Shown here: one piece after another, positions 1 to 7,834 of the stretch
Layout: every line of letters starts with the position of its first letter
Position numbering within the stretch: position 1 is the stretch's first letter
Assembly: GCA_028280885.1 (NCBI GenBank)
Contig: JANQKY010000045.1
Span: 124,001 to 188,000 of the forward strand
From: Tepidamorphus sp.
GTDB lineage: Bacteria; Pseudomonadota; Alphaproteobacteria; Rhizobiales; Tepidamorphaceae
Direction of reading: 5' to 3'
Length of the DNA stretch: 64,000 bases
Made by a program: the position numbers and the translations under genes
The notes under the pieces: model-generated
Database searches by the model: none
Told to the model about the DNA's origin: nothing
Seen by the model: only the letters and a program-made list of their open reading frames with translations

Positions 1-98
1 TCCGTTTCGTCAGGCAAGCCTTGTTTCGCGCGAAGCAATGGGTGTAGAGGCTTTCTACCCGGTTAATCTGAAATCCGCCTGTTTAAAGCCCGCCCGTC

Positions 99-128
99 CA
101 AACCTTGTTTGTTCAAACCCCGTTTGTT
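99..128. repeat. Two tandem 15-bp repeats upstream of the BenE-type gene
   Basis: Two adjacent 15-base units, CAAACCTTGTTTGTT (99-113) and CAAACCCCGTTTGTT (114-128), differ at two positions. Each unit is itself an inverted repeat (AAAC, spacer, GTTT). They end 26 bases before the start of the transporter gene. The spacing of one and a half helical turns and the internal symmetry would suit a regulator site, but no regulator is identified next to it. Confidence 0.5.
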
Positions 129-153
129 CCTACGATGTCCCGGCGAAACCAAG

Positions 154-1347
154 ATGACCTCTGAGGTTGCGACCAGCCCCCGCCTGCCTGTTGCCGCGAT
201 CGGCGCCGGCGTCGTCGTCGCGCTGGTCGGGTTCGGCAGTACGTTTCCGATCATCATCCAGGGCCTGGTCGCAATCGGCGCGACGGATCGCGAGGCCGCC
301 TCCGGCCTGATGGCGCTGTCGATCGCAATGGGTCTGGCGGCGGTGCTGCTGACGCTGCGCCACCGCGTCCCGATCTCGATCGCCTGGTCGACGCCGGCCG
401 CCGCGCTGATGATCTCGACCGGCGCGGTCGAGGGCGGCTTTGCCGCGGCCATCGGCGCGATCATGTTGACCGGCGTGCTGATTGTCGTCGCCGGGATCAT
501 CCGGCCGTTTCGCGATCTCGTCGCCAGGCTGCCGTCGTCGCTGGCCAACGCGATGCTCGCCGGCATCCTCCTGAAACTGTGCCTCGCCCCGGTCGAGGCG
601 CTCGCCGTCAGCCCGCAATACGTGCTGCCGGTGATCGTCATCTGGCTGGTCGTGCTGCGCTTTGCCAGGCTCTACGCGATGCCGGTCGCGGTCGCCGCCG
701 TCGCGGTCATCATCGTCACCGTCGCCGACCTGCCGGTGACCTCGGCCGCCGAACTGCTGCCGGATCCGGTGGTGGTCGCCCCGGCCTTCAACTGGAGCGC
801 CATCGTATCGCTCACCGTGCCGCTGTTCATCGTTACCATGGCCTCCCAGAACATCCCCGGCATCGCGGTGCTCAGGGCCTACGGCTATCCGCCGCATATC
901 CGCGACACGTTCATCGTCACCGGCGCTGGCACGCTTCTGGGTGCGCCCTTCGGCGGCCACGCGATCAACTACGCGGCGATGACGGCGGCAATCTGCGCGG
1001 GACCGGACTCCGATCCCGATCCCGGCCGACGCTGGGTCGCGGCCTTCACCGCGGGCGTTCTCTATATCCTGCTGGGCTGTGCCGCGACCTTCGCAACCGT
1101 GCTGATCGCCGCCTCCCCGCCGATGCTGATCCAGGCGGTTGCCGGCCTTGCCCTGCTCGGCGCGCTTGGCAGTTCGCTGCTCGGCGCGATGCAGGCGCCG
1201 GCCGACCGCGACGCGGCGATCCTGACCTTCATCGTCGCCGCGTCGGGACTATCGTTCTTCGGCATCGGCGCGGCCTTCTGGGGGCTCGTCGCCGGCGTTC
1301 TGGTGCTGGCCTTGAGCCGCTGGCGGCGCAAACTGGACCCAGACTGA
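154..1347 (+). CDS. BenE-family benzoate/H+ symporter-like transporter
   Basis: This 397-residue inner-membrane protein resembles the BenE family of benzoate:proton symporters. It is almost entirely hydrophobic helices rich in Ala, Gly, Val and Ile. BenE-like stretches include the opening segment with GFGSTFPI, the PISIAWSTPAAALM segment, and the conserved SQNIPGIAVLRAYGY and FGGHAINYAAMTAAIC regions. The ATG at 154 was preferred to an in-frame ATG at 109 because it removes a charged 15-residue leader not expected in the family. A short tandem repeat sits just upstream. Substrate is inferred from family only. The downstream YcaQ-type gene is probably a separate unit, 90 bases away. Confidence 0.8.
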   Translation: MTSEVATSPRLPVAAIGAGVVVALVGFGSTFPIIIQGLVAIGATDREAASGLMALSIAMGLAAVLLTLRHRVPISIAWSTPAAALMISTGAVEGGFAAAIGAIMLTGVLIVVAGIIRPFRDLVARLPSSLANAMLAGILLKLCLAPVEALAVSPQYVLPVIVIWLVVLRFARLYAMPVAVAAVAVIIVTVADLPVTSAAELLPDPVVVAPAFNWSAIVSLTVPLFIVTMASQNIPGIAVLRAYGYPPHIRDTFIVTGAGTLLGAPFGGHAINYAAMTAAICAGPDSDPDPGRRWVAAFTAGVLYILLGCAATFATVLIAASPPMLIQAVAGLALLGALGSSLLGAMQAPADRDAAILTFIVAASGLSFFGIGAAFWGLVAGVLVLALSRWRRKLDPD

Positions 1348-1437
1348 CCGCGATGACGGTTTGCGGGTGGCGAACGAAGCGCGAATCTCGCTAGCCTTGT
1401 CGTCGATGAAAGCTTCAAACGAGACGCGACGACATCA

Positions 1438-2649
1438 ATGCCGCCCGATCGACCAGCCGACCGCCTGACGCCGAAGGCCGCGCGCCGGATCGCCCTTGGC
1501 GCCCAGGGCTTCGCCACGCGCCGGCCGACAGCCGAGATCGCCGCGCGCCATATCGACCGCGTCTTCGATACCGTCGGGCTCGTCCAGATCGATTCCGTCA
1601 ATGTCCTGACGCGCTCGCACTACCTGCCGTTCTTCTCGCGGCTCGGCGGCTATCGCCAGGACCTGCTTGCGCGTCAGGCCTATCGGCGCCGGCGCTATTT
1701 CGAATATTGGGGCCACGAGTGTTCCTACATTCCCGTTTCCCTCTTTCCCGCCCTGCGCTGGCGCATGGAGGATGCCCGGGCGGGCAGGGGGATCTACAAG
1801 GGCCTTGCCAAATTCGCCATCGAGCGCCGCGACGTCATCGACCGGGCCTTGCGGGAAATCGCCGACAACGGTCCGCTCGGCGCCTCCGAGCTCAGTTTCG
1901 CCGGCAAGTCGTCCGGCGGCTGGTGGGGCTGGAGCGACGGCAAGACGGCGATGGAATGGCTGTTCTGGGCAGGCCTCGTCACCACCGCGACGCGGCGCAA
2001 TTTCGAGCGGCTCTACGACCTGACCGAGCGCGTCGTCCCGGCTGAAGCGATGGCGGCGCCGATACCCGATCGCGAGGCCGCCCAGCGTATCCTGCTTGAC
2101 CGCGCGGCGCAGTCGCTCGGTGTCGCGACGGAGCGCGACCTGCGCGACTATTTCCGGCTGCCGGCGGCCGGAACGGCTGATCGCATCGCCGAACTGGTCG
2201 AGGACGGGGCACTGATCCCGGTTTCGGTCAAGGGATGGCGGCACCAGGCCTATCTGGCGGCGGAAGCCCGCCGGCCCCGCAAGGTCGCGGCGTGCGCGCT
2301 GCTGTCGCCCTTCGATTCGCTGGTCTGGGAACGCGACCGGGCCGAACGCCTGTTCGGCTTCCGCTACCGGCTGGAGATCTACACGCCCGCTGAGAAGCGC
2401 GTCCACGGCTATTATGTGCTGCCCTTCCTGATGGGCGAGGACATCGTCGCGCGGGTCTGCCTGAAGGCCGATCGCGCGGCGGGTCTGTTACGGGTGAACG
2501 CCTCCCACGCCGAAGAGTTCGCGGATCGCGACCGGATCGCTGCGGCGCTTATTGAGGAATTGCGGGCGATGGCGGATTGGCTCGGCCTTGACGCGGTCGC
2601 GGTCGAGCCGAGCGGCGATCTGGCGCCGGCGCTTGCCGCCGCCGGGTAG
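1438..2649 (+). CDS. YcaQ/AlkX-family DNA glycosylase (winged-helix protein)
   Basis: This 403-residue cytosolic protein belongs to the HTH_42 (winged-helix) family that includes Escherichia coli YcaQ/AlkX and Streptomyces AlkZ, which unhook interstrand crosslinks and excise bulky N7-alkylguanines. The N-terminal region contains Gln50-Ile51-Asp52 (GLVQIDSVN), matching the Q-x-D catalytic motif of the YcaQ branch rather than the Q-x-Q of AlkZ. It is followed by the conserved RSHYLPFFSRLG stretch. The SPFDSLVWERDR and HGYYVLPFLMGEDIVARV segments near the C-terminus are also family hallmarks. Length is normal. Role in crosslink repair is inferred from the family; genome context gives no further hint. 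Confidence 0.85.
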   Translation: MPPDRPADRLTPKAARRIALGAQGFATRRPTAEIAARHIDRVFDTVGLVQIDSVNVLTRSHYLPFFSRLGGYRQDLLARQAYRRRRYFEYWGHECSYIPVSLFPALRWRMEDARAGRGIYKGLAKFAIERRDVIDRALREIADNGPLGASELSFAGKSSGGWWGWSDGKTAMEWLFWAGLVTTATRRNFERLYDLTERVVPAEAMAAPIPDREAAQRILLDRAAQSLGVATERDLRDYFRLPAAGTADRIAELVEDGALIPVSVKGWRHQAYLAAEARRPRKVAACALLSPFDSLVWERDRAERLFGFRYRLEIYTPAEKRVHGYYVLPFLMGEDIVARVCLKADRAAGLLRVNASHAEEFADRDRIAAALIEELRAMADWLGLDAVAVEPSGDLAPALAAAG

Positions 2650-2690
2650 GGGTTTCCTAGGCCGGACTTAAGATTTTTCGGCCGCTCGCG

Positions 2691-2714
2691 TCACACCTAC
2701 CCACAAAGGTGTGA
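2691..2714. promoter_or_regulatory. Inverted repeat (candidate operator) upstream of msrB
   Basis: TCACACCT (2691-2698) and AGGTGTGA (2707-2714) form a perfect 8-bp inverted repeat with an 8-base spacer, about 75 bases before msrB. It could be a dimeric repressor site or an RNA hairpin in the leader. No T-tract follows, so it does not look like a terminator for the upstream gene. Confidence 0.45.
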
Positions 2715-2789
2715 ACACCCGCGACCATATTGTGGCCGCGCGATCTGCCGTTTGTGCCTATATCTTCGGCACATGCTGGAGGAAGTCCG

Positions 2790-3269
2790 ATGCTGAACAG
2801 ACGTGTATTCTGCGGCGTGGCACTCACCGCTCTTGCCGGCGCAGGAGCCGGGGCAGCAACCGTCCGCCCTGCGCAGGCCGCCTTTCGGGTGACGCGCAGC
2901 GATGCCGAATGGCGCAAGATGCTGACGCCCGCGCAATACAAGGTGTTGCGCCAGGAGGGCACCGAACGGCCGCATTCAAGCCCGCTGGATAAGGAAAAGC
3001 GCGCCGGCACCTTCCATTGCGCCGGCTGCGACAATGCCCTGTTCCGCTCGAAGACCAAGTTCGACAGCGGCACCGGCTGGCCGAGCTTCTATGCACCGAT
3101 CCCCGGCGCCGTCGGCACCAAGGCCGACTGGAGCATCCTCGGCCGTCGCACCGAAGTGCATTGCGCCGATTGCGGCGGCCATCTCGGCCATGTCTTCAAC
3201 GACGGCCCCGCGCCGACCGGCAAGCGCTATTGCATGAACGGCGTCGCGATGACGTTCAAGCCGGCCTGA
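2790..3269 (+). CDS. msrB: Exported peptide-methionine (R)-S-oxide reductase MsrB
   Basis: This enzyme reduces the R-epimer of methionine sulfoxide in oxidised proteins. The 159-residue product starts with a Tat-like leader (NRRVFCG followed by a hydrophobic stretch and an Ala-rich cleavage region ending AQA around residue 30). Both zinc CxxC pairs are visible (Cys77/Cys80 and Cys125/Cys128), and the catalytic Cys148 lies in KRYCMNG. The ATG at 2790 has a good GGAGGAAG ribosome site, which is why it was preferred to an upstream in-frame start. msrA follows after 48 bases, so the two probably form an operon for periplasmic repair. The leader indicates export; the folded-state (Tat) route is inference. 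Confidence 0.93.
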   Translation: MLNRRVFCGVALTALAGAGAGAATVRPAQAAFRVTRSDAEWRKMLTPAQYKVLRQEGTERPHSSPLDKEKRAGTFHCAGCDNALFRSKTKFDSGTGWPSFYAPIPGAVGTKADWSILGRRTEVHCADCGGHLGHVFNDGPAPTGKRYCMNGVAMTFKPA

Positions 3270-3317
3270 GGGCAAGCCGACCTGACCCTGGCATTTGGAC
3301 GCGAAAGGAAAGACACG

Positions 3318-3914
3318 ATGTTCCGGACCGTGCTGAAAACGCTCTTCGCCTTCTCGCTCGTCGTGGCCGCCGCGCCGATGGCGCTGGTGCCGTCGGCGCG
3401 CGCCGAGCAGGCCGTCGCCATATTCGCCGGCGGCTGCTTCTGGTGCATGGAACACCCGTATGACAAGGTCCCCGGTGTGATCTCGACGACGTCGGGCTAT
3501 GCCGGCGGCCATGTCGCCAACCCGACCTACAAGCAGGTGACGACGGGCAGCACCGGACACCTGGAAGTGATTCAGGTGGTTTACGATCCCAGCCGGGTCT
3601 CTTATGAAAAGCTCCTCGATACGTTCTGGCGCAATGTCGATCCGTTCGACGGCGGTGGCCAGTTCTGCGACCGCGGCCATCAGTATACCAGCGCGATCTT
3701 CGCCTCCGGCGACCAGAAGGCGGCAGCGGTCGCCTCCAAGAAGGCGGTCGAGGACCGGTTCGGCAAGGGCGTTGCGACCAAGATCCGCGGCACGGCGAAG
3801 TTCTACCCCGCCGAGGACTATCATCAGAACTACTACAAGAAGAACCCGCTGAAATACCGCTTCTACCGCTCCCGCTGCGGCCGCGACAACCGGTTGAGCC
3901 AGGTGTGGAGGTGA
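3318..3914 (+). CDS. msrA: Exported peptide-methionine (S)-S-oxide reductase MsrA
   Basis: MsrA reduces the S-epimer of methionine sulfoxide and complements MsrB next door. The 198-residue protein has a signal peptide (residues 1-29, ending SARA) followed by the catalytic motif GGCFWC (Cys40 the nucleophile, Cys43). The conserved EDYHQNYY motif is near residue 170, and Cys187 in the C-terminal tail is a likely recycling cysteine. The start has a GAAAGGAAAG ribosome site. Both reductases of this pair carry export signals, so they should act on envelope proteins and need reducing power from a membrane or periplasmic thiol donor that is not obvious in this window. Confidence 0.95.
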   Translation: MFRTVLKTLFAFSLVVAAAPMALVPSARAEQAVAIFAGGCFWCMEHPYDKVPGVISTTSGYAGGHVANPTYKQVTTGSTGHLEVIQVVYDPSRVSYEKLLDTFWRNVDPFDGGGQFCDRGHQYTSAIFASGDQKAAAVASKKAVEDRFGKGVATKIRGTAKFYPAEDYHQNYYKKNPLKYRFYRSRCGRDNRLSQVWR

Positions 3915-4057
3915 CCCGCTGCCGTTCGGATTGGCGGTAGGGGGGTAGCCTGTATCCCCCCTCGGATGTCATGCCCGGACTTGCTCCACTGCTTTCCGGT
4001 TTAATTGCCAGGGCGCGGGGACCATCGGCGCGCAGAGTTCCTTGCCCGGCCGCGGCT

Positions 4058-4106
4058 CCCTCACCCCGGCCCTTCGGGCCGCCCTCTCCCGCCAGGGGGG
4101 AGAGGG
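4058..4106 (+). repeat. Palindromic intergenic repeat, copy 1
   Basis: This 49-bp unit opens CCCTCACCCCGGCCCTTCGG and ends in a CCCTCTCCC...GGGAGAGGG hairpin. It contains two internal hairpins: GGCCC/GGGCC around TTC, and CTCTCCC/GGGAGAG. The same unit occurs inverted at 4219-4268. Repeats with this look are common between genes in Rhizobiales; copy number in this genome cannot be seen here. Confidence 0.8.
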
Positions 4107-4218
4107 AAAGAGCGCGCTGGAAAGACCGGGCAAATCGGCACCGACATCATGTGCGGCATCGACGTTTTCTGTCTGCTGGCGGCAGCGACGACCGCACGGC
4201 CTCTCAGATGCACTCGCA

Positions 4219-4268
4219 CCCTCTCCCCTTAAGCGGGAGAGGGTCGGCCCGAAGGGCCGGGGTGAGGG
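4219..4268 (-). repeat. Palindromic intergenic repeat, copy 2 (inverted)
   Basis: The reverse complement of this 50-bp stretch matches copy 1 at 4058-4106 nearly base for base, with differences confined to the loop of the CTCTCCC/GGGAGAG hairpin (CTTAAG against CCAG) and one base before it. The two copies face each other across about 112 bases, so transcripts could fold them into one long stem. Confidence 0.8.
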
Positions 4269-4405
4269 CCCGTGGCACGGCCGTTCATCGTGTCAGCTCT
4301 CCGATCCCGGCTCACGCCGCACTTGGCACAGGCTGCCTGTCGGGTATGATGAAGAGGCTGTAGAGGGCCCGGTTACACCGGCACCCCGGTTTCTCCGGCC
4401 CATCG

Positions 4406-4450
4406 GGCCAGGATCGCCATGTGCGTCAGGCGATCCTGGCCTTCTTTTCT
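4406..4450 (+). terminator. Rho-independent terminator (13-bp stem)
   Basis: GGCCAGGATCGCC (4406-4418) pairs perfectly with GGCGATCCTGGCC (4429-4441) around a 10-base loop and is followed by TTCTTTTCT on the plus strand. This is the clearest intrinsic terminator in the window. It faces plus-strand transcription from the msrBA side, while also lying 5 bases past the stop codon of the minus-strand acyl-CoA synthetase, where the strand lacks a U-tract. Confidence 0.85.
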
Positions 4451-4454
4451 CCGC

Positions 4455-6149
4455 CTATCCCGCCTTCAGATCCAGTTCGTCGATCATCTGCTCGCGCATG
4501 ATGAATTTCTGCGGCTTGCCGGTCACCGTCATCGGCAGGTCGTCGCGGATGCGCACCTCGGCCGGCACCTTGAAATAGGAGATCCCGTCCCGGCAGAACG
4601 CCTTGACGTCCTCTTCCGAGAGCGTCGCGCCGGGCGCCGGCACGACCCAGGCGCAGACGATCTCGCCGAAGCGGGCGTCGGGAATGCCGAACACCTGGGC
4701 CTGGGCGATATCCGGATGGGTGAACAGGAAATCCTCGACCTCCTTGGGATAGACGTTTTCGCCGCCGCGCAGGATCATGTCCTTGACCCGCCCGGTGACG
4801 GCGCAATGGCCGTCCGCGTCGATCACGCCGAGATCGCCGGTCATCATCCAGCCGTCGCGAATGCTCGAAGCGGTCTGTTCCGGGTCGCCCCAATATTCCT
4901 TCATCACCGAATAGCCGCGCGTGGCGATCTCGCCCTGCACGCCGACGGGAACCGTCTCGCCGTCGATATCGACGATCTTGCATTCGACATGCGGATGGAT
5001 GCGCCCGACCGTCGATACGCGCTTTTCGAGCGGGTCGTCGACGCCGGACTGGAACGACACCGGCGAGGTCTCGGTCATCCCGTAGGCGATGGTGACCTCT
5101 TTCATGTTCATCTTCGACTGCACCTGCTTCATCGTCTCGATCGGGCAGGGGGCACCGGCCATGATGCCGGTGCGCAGGCTTGTCAGGTCGTAGGTGTCGA
5201 AATCGGGCAGCGAGAGTTCGGCGACGAACATGGTCGGCACGCCATAGAGCGCCGTGCATTTTTCATCGGAACAGGCGCGCAAGGTCGTACCCGGCTCAAA
5301 CGCCTCGCCGGGAAACACCATCTTCGCGCCCTTCGACACTGAGCCGAGCGTGCCCATCACCATGCCGAAACAGTGATAGAGCGGCACCGGGATGCACAGC
5401 ACGTCCGCATCGGTGAAGTTCATCGTGGCGGTGACGAAATGGCCGTTATTGATGATGTTGCGGTGGGTGAGGCAGGCGCCCTTCGGGCTGCCGGTGGTGC
5501 CTGAGGTAAACTGCACGTTGATCGGCTCGTTCGCCGACAGGCCGGCCGACAGGGCATCGAGCTCGTCGCGCGACACCGCGTCGCCCAGCGCGCACAGGGC
5601 CTCGAAGCCCATCATGCCCGCCGGCGCCGGCGCGCCCATGGCGACGACGAGGCGCAGCTCGGGCAGCTTCTCAGCGCGCAGATCGCCCGGGGCGCAGGTC
5701 TCGAGCTCCGGTGCGAGGCTCTGGAGCATCTCGAGATAATGCGAGGTCTTGAAGCTTTGTGCCGAGACGATCGCCTTGCAGCCGACCTTGTTGAGCGCGT
5801 ATTCGAGCTCGAACAGGCGATAGGCGGGATTGATGCAGACCAGGATCGCGCCGATCCGCGCCGTTGCGAACTGGGTCAGCAGCCATTCCGGCCGGTTCGG
5901 CGACCAGATGCCGACGCGGTCGCCCTTGCCGATGCCGGCGCGCAGCAAGCCGCCGGCCAGCCGGTCGACCTCGCGGGCAAACTCCGCCCAGGTCCAGCGG
6001 ATACCCGGTTCGCGAAAGACCACCGCCTCGCGGTCGGGCCGCTGCCGAACGGTTTCGGCGAGCAGTTCGGGGATCGTCACATCGAGCAGCGGCTGGTCCG
6101 TTGCGCCCTTGACGTGAGACAGGCCGCCTATCGGCGCGCGGTCTGACAT
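4455..6149 (-). CDS. AMP-forming acyl-CoA synthetase
   Basis: This 564-residue ANL-superfamily enzyme would activate a carboxylic acid to its CoA thioester through an acyl-adenylate. The P-loop-like motif TSGTTGSPKG is present, as are YGMTETSP, the TGDLG motif, and the C-terminal hinge GRVKDMILRGGENVYP. The C-terminal catalytic lysine lies in TGKPQKF. Length matches medium/long-chain fatty acyl-CoA synthases. It is the last gene of the paaABCDE direction, 90 bases after paaE, so it may extend the range of substrates (for example phenylalkanoates) that feed phenylacetyl-CoA. PaaK elsewhere in the locus is the dedicated phenylacetate ligase, so the precise acid here is unknown. Confidence 0.88.
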   Translation of the reverse strand: MSDRAPIGGLSHVKGATDQPLLDVTIPELLAETVRQRPDREAVVFREPGIRWTWAEFAREVDRLAGGLLRAGIGKGDRVGIWSPNRPEWLLTQFATARIGAILVCINPAYRLFELEYALNKVGCKAIVSAQSFKTSHYLEMLQSLAPELETCAPGDLRAEKLPELRLVVAMGAPAPAGMMGFEALCALGDAVSRDELDALSAGLSANEPINVQFTSGTTGSPKGACLTHRNIINNGHFVTATMNFTDADVLCIPVPLYHCFGMVMGTLGSVSKGAKMVFPGEAFEPGTTLRACSDEKCTALYGVPTMFVAELSLPDFDTYDLTSLRTGIMAGAPCPIETMKQVQSKMNMKEVTIAYGMTETSPVSFQSGVDDPLEKRVSTVGRIHPHVECKIVDIDGETVPVGVQGEIATRGYSVMKEYWGDPEQTASSIRDGWMMTGDLGVIDADGHCAVTGRVKDMILRGGENVYPKEVEDFLFTHPDIAQAQVFGIPDARFGEIVCAWVVPAPGATLSEEDVKAFCRDGISYFKVPAEVRIRDDLPMTVTGKPQKFIMREQMIDELDLKAG

Positions 6150-6239
6150 GAACTCCTCCCGGTCTTGTTCTTGCGCGGCCGATACTGCGCGACGATCGCA
6201 AGCCGGGCAAGGGTCGGGCCGGCAAGGGGAGGGAGAGGA

Positions 6240-7310
6240 TCAGACCGCGTCGAAGTCGAGCACCAGTTTCTTCGTCGTCGGCCGCGTCTGGCAGGCGAGC
6301 GTGAAGCCGGCCTCGATCTCCCAGTCGAGCAGCGAGTAGTTCACCGCCATCTCGCCCTCGCCCTCCAGGATCTTGCAGCGGCAGGTGCAGCACATGCCAC
6401 CCTTGCAGGCAAAGGGCAGGTCGACACCGGCGGCGATCGCCGCGTCGATCACCGCGTTGTCGGGATCGGTGATCTCGAAGGACCGCCGGCGCCCGTCGAG
6501 GATCGCCTCGATGCGGGCGTGATCGGCGATCGGCGCTTCCGACTTCGCCACCTGCCGTGCCTTGCCGCCGGCGGGCGTGAAATGCTCGACCCGGATCGCC
6601 GTCTTGTCGACACCAACACCGATGAGCGCGTCGGCTGCATCCTCGATCATCTCGCCGGGGCCGCACAGCATCACGGAACTGGCCGATGTCGGATCGATCA
6701 GGCCGCGTTCGCACAGATCGCGGATCCGCTCCGGATCGATCCGGCCGCTCAGGATATCGACGTCCTGGGATTCGCGGCTCAGCACGTGGATGAGGTTGAA
6801 GCGGCCGAGGAACCGGTCCTTCAGGTCCTCCAGTTCCTCCAGGAACATGATCGTTTCCGACGTGCGGTTGCCGTAGATCAGCGTCACCGTGCTGGCCGGT
6901 TCACGCGTCAGCACCGTCTTGGCGATCGACAGCATCGGCGTGATGCCCGAGCCCGCCGCGATCAGCAGATAGGCGTTGTCGCCACCGAGCGTGATGCCGA
7001 ACCGGCCTTCCGGCTCCATCACCTCGATCACGTCGCCGGCCTTCAACTCCTCGTTGATGAAGGTCGAAAACTGTCCGCCGTCAAGCTTCTTGACACCGAC
7101 GCGGATCTGCCGCTCGCCGGGCTCGGAACAGATCGAATAGGTCCGGCGCAGTTCCTCGCCGTCGATCGTCTTGCGCAGCGTCACATACTGGCCCGGCTTG
7201 AAGTCGAAGGCGCCGTTGATGGTTTCGGGCAGGTCGAAGGCGACCGACACCGCATCCGGCGTCTGCCGCTCGACCGCGCGCACTGTCAGGGGATGGAAAT
7301 CGAACCGCAC
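6240..7310 (-). CDS. paaE: PaaE, reductase of the phenylacetyl-CoA epoxidase
   Basis: PaaE passes electrons from NAD(P)H to the PaaABC(D) epoxidase that converts phenylacetyl-CoA to its ring 1,2-epoxide. The 356-residue protein has an FNR-type FAD/NAD domain first (RRTYSICSEP for FAD, IAAGSGITPMLSI for NAD(P)), then a plant-type ferredoxin domain. Ferredoxin ligands fit C302-x4-C307-x2-C310-x29-C340. Extra cysteines at 308 and 312 fall between them (GGMCCTCRCK). It follows paaD by 7 bases in the paaABCDE operon. Fusion order and length are those of the family. Confidence 0.96.
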   Translation of the reverse strand: MRFDFHPLTVRAVERQTPDAVSVAFDLPETINGAFDFKPGQYVTLRKTIDGEELRRTYSICSEPGERQIRVGVKKLDGGQFSTFINEELKAGDVIEVMEPEGRFGITLGGDNAYLLIAAGSGITPMLSIAKTVLTREPASTVTLIYGNRTSETIMFLEELEDLKDRFLGRFNLIHVLSRESQDVDILSGRIDPERIRDLCERGLIDPTSASSVMLCGPGEMIEDAADALIGVGVDKTAIRVEHFTPAGGKARQVAKSEAPIADHARIEAILDGRRRSFEITDPDNAVIDAAIAAGVDLPFACKGGMCCTCRCKILEGEGEMAVNYSLLDWEIEAGFTLACQTRPTTKKLVLDFDAV

Positions 7311-7317
7311 GGTGTCC

Positions 7318-7821
7318 TCACAAGCACTTGAAATAGTCGAAGGGTTCTTTGCAGGCGATACAGCGATAGAGCGCCTTGCAGGGCGTCGAGCCGAATTCCG
7401 AGATGCGCTCGGTCTCGGTCGAGGCGCAGCGCGGGCAGGCGACCACGGTCTCGCCGAACAGCGAGCGCACCGAGTTCGATGCGTCGACCGGCGGTGCGAT
7501 GCCGTAGGCGCGCAGCTTCTCGCGGCCTTCCTCGGTGATCCAGTCGGTCGTCCAGGCCGGCGCGATCACCCGCTCGATGCGGACCTCGAAGCCGGCCTCG
7601 CGAAGCGCCACCTCGATCGCCATCTCGATGGCGAGCGTCGCCGGGCAGCCCGAATAGGTCGGCGTTACCCTGGCGACCGCGACGTCGCCCTCCATCTCGA
7701 CCGAACGCAAAATACCGAGATCGGCGACGGTGACGCAGGGCACTTCCGGGTCGGGCACGGCGGCGGCGGCCTCCCAGGCCCGCTTGCGGGCATCCGCCTT
7801 ACCGATCGAAACGACGGTCAT
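7318..7821 (-). CDS. paaD: PaaD, epoxidase-associated maturation protein
   Basis: PaaD is required for phenylacetyl-CoA epoxidase activity and is thought to help with metal-centre assembly. The 167-residue product has a DUF59/MIP18-like N-terminal domain (VPDPEVPCVTVADLGILR, then TPTYSGCPA), followed by a C-terminal cysteine-rich tail with CPRC, TPCK, CIAC and FKCL that can bind a metal. An upstream extension of the open frame overlaps paaC in another frame and was discarded; the ATG at 7821 gives the family length. It sits between paaC and paaE, 13 and 7 bases away. Confidence 0.94.
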   Translation of the reverse strand: MTVVSIGKADARKRAWEAAAAVPDPEVPCVTVADLGILRSVEMEGDVAVARVTPTYSGCPATLAIEMAIEVALREAGFEVRIERVIAPAWTTDWITEEGREKLRAYGIAPPVDASNSVRSLFGETVVACPRCASTETERISEFGSTPCKALYRCIACKEPFDYFKCL

Positions 7822-7834
7822 CGGATCGCTCCCG

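Larger units (their letters stand above)
3915..4454. other. Non-coding gap with mirrored palindromic repeats and a terminator
   Basis: No convincing gene lies between msrA and the acyl-CoA synthetase. Reading frames here are short and show no family signature. The space holds two copies of one palindromic repeat in opposite orientation (4058-4106 and 4219-4268) and a strong stem-loop terminator (4406-4450), all annotated separately. Confidence 0.7.
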
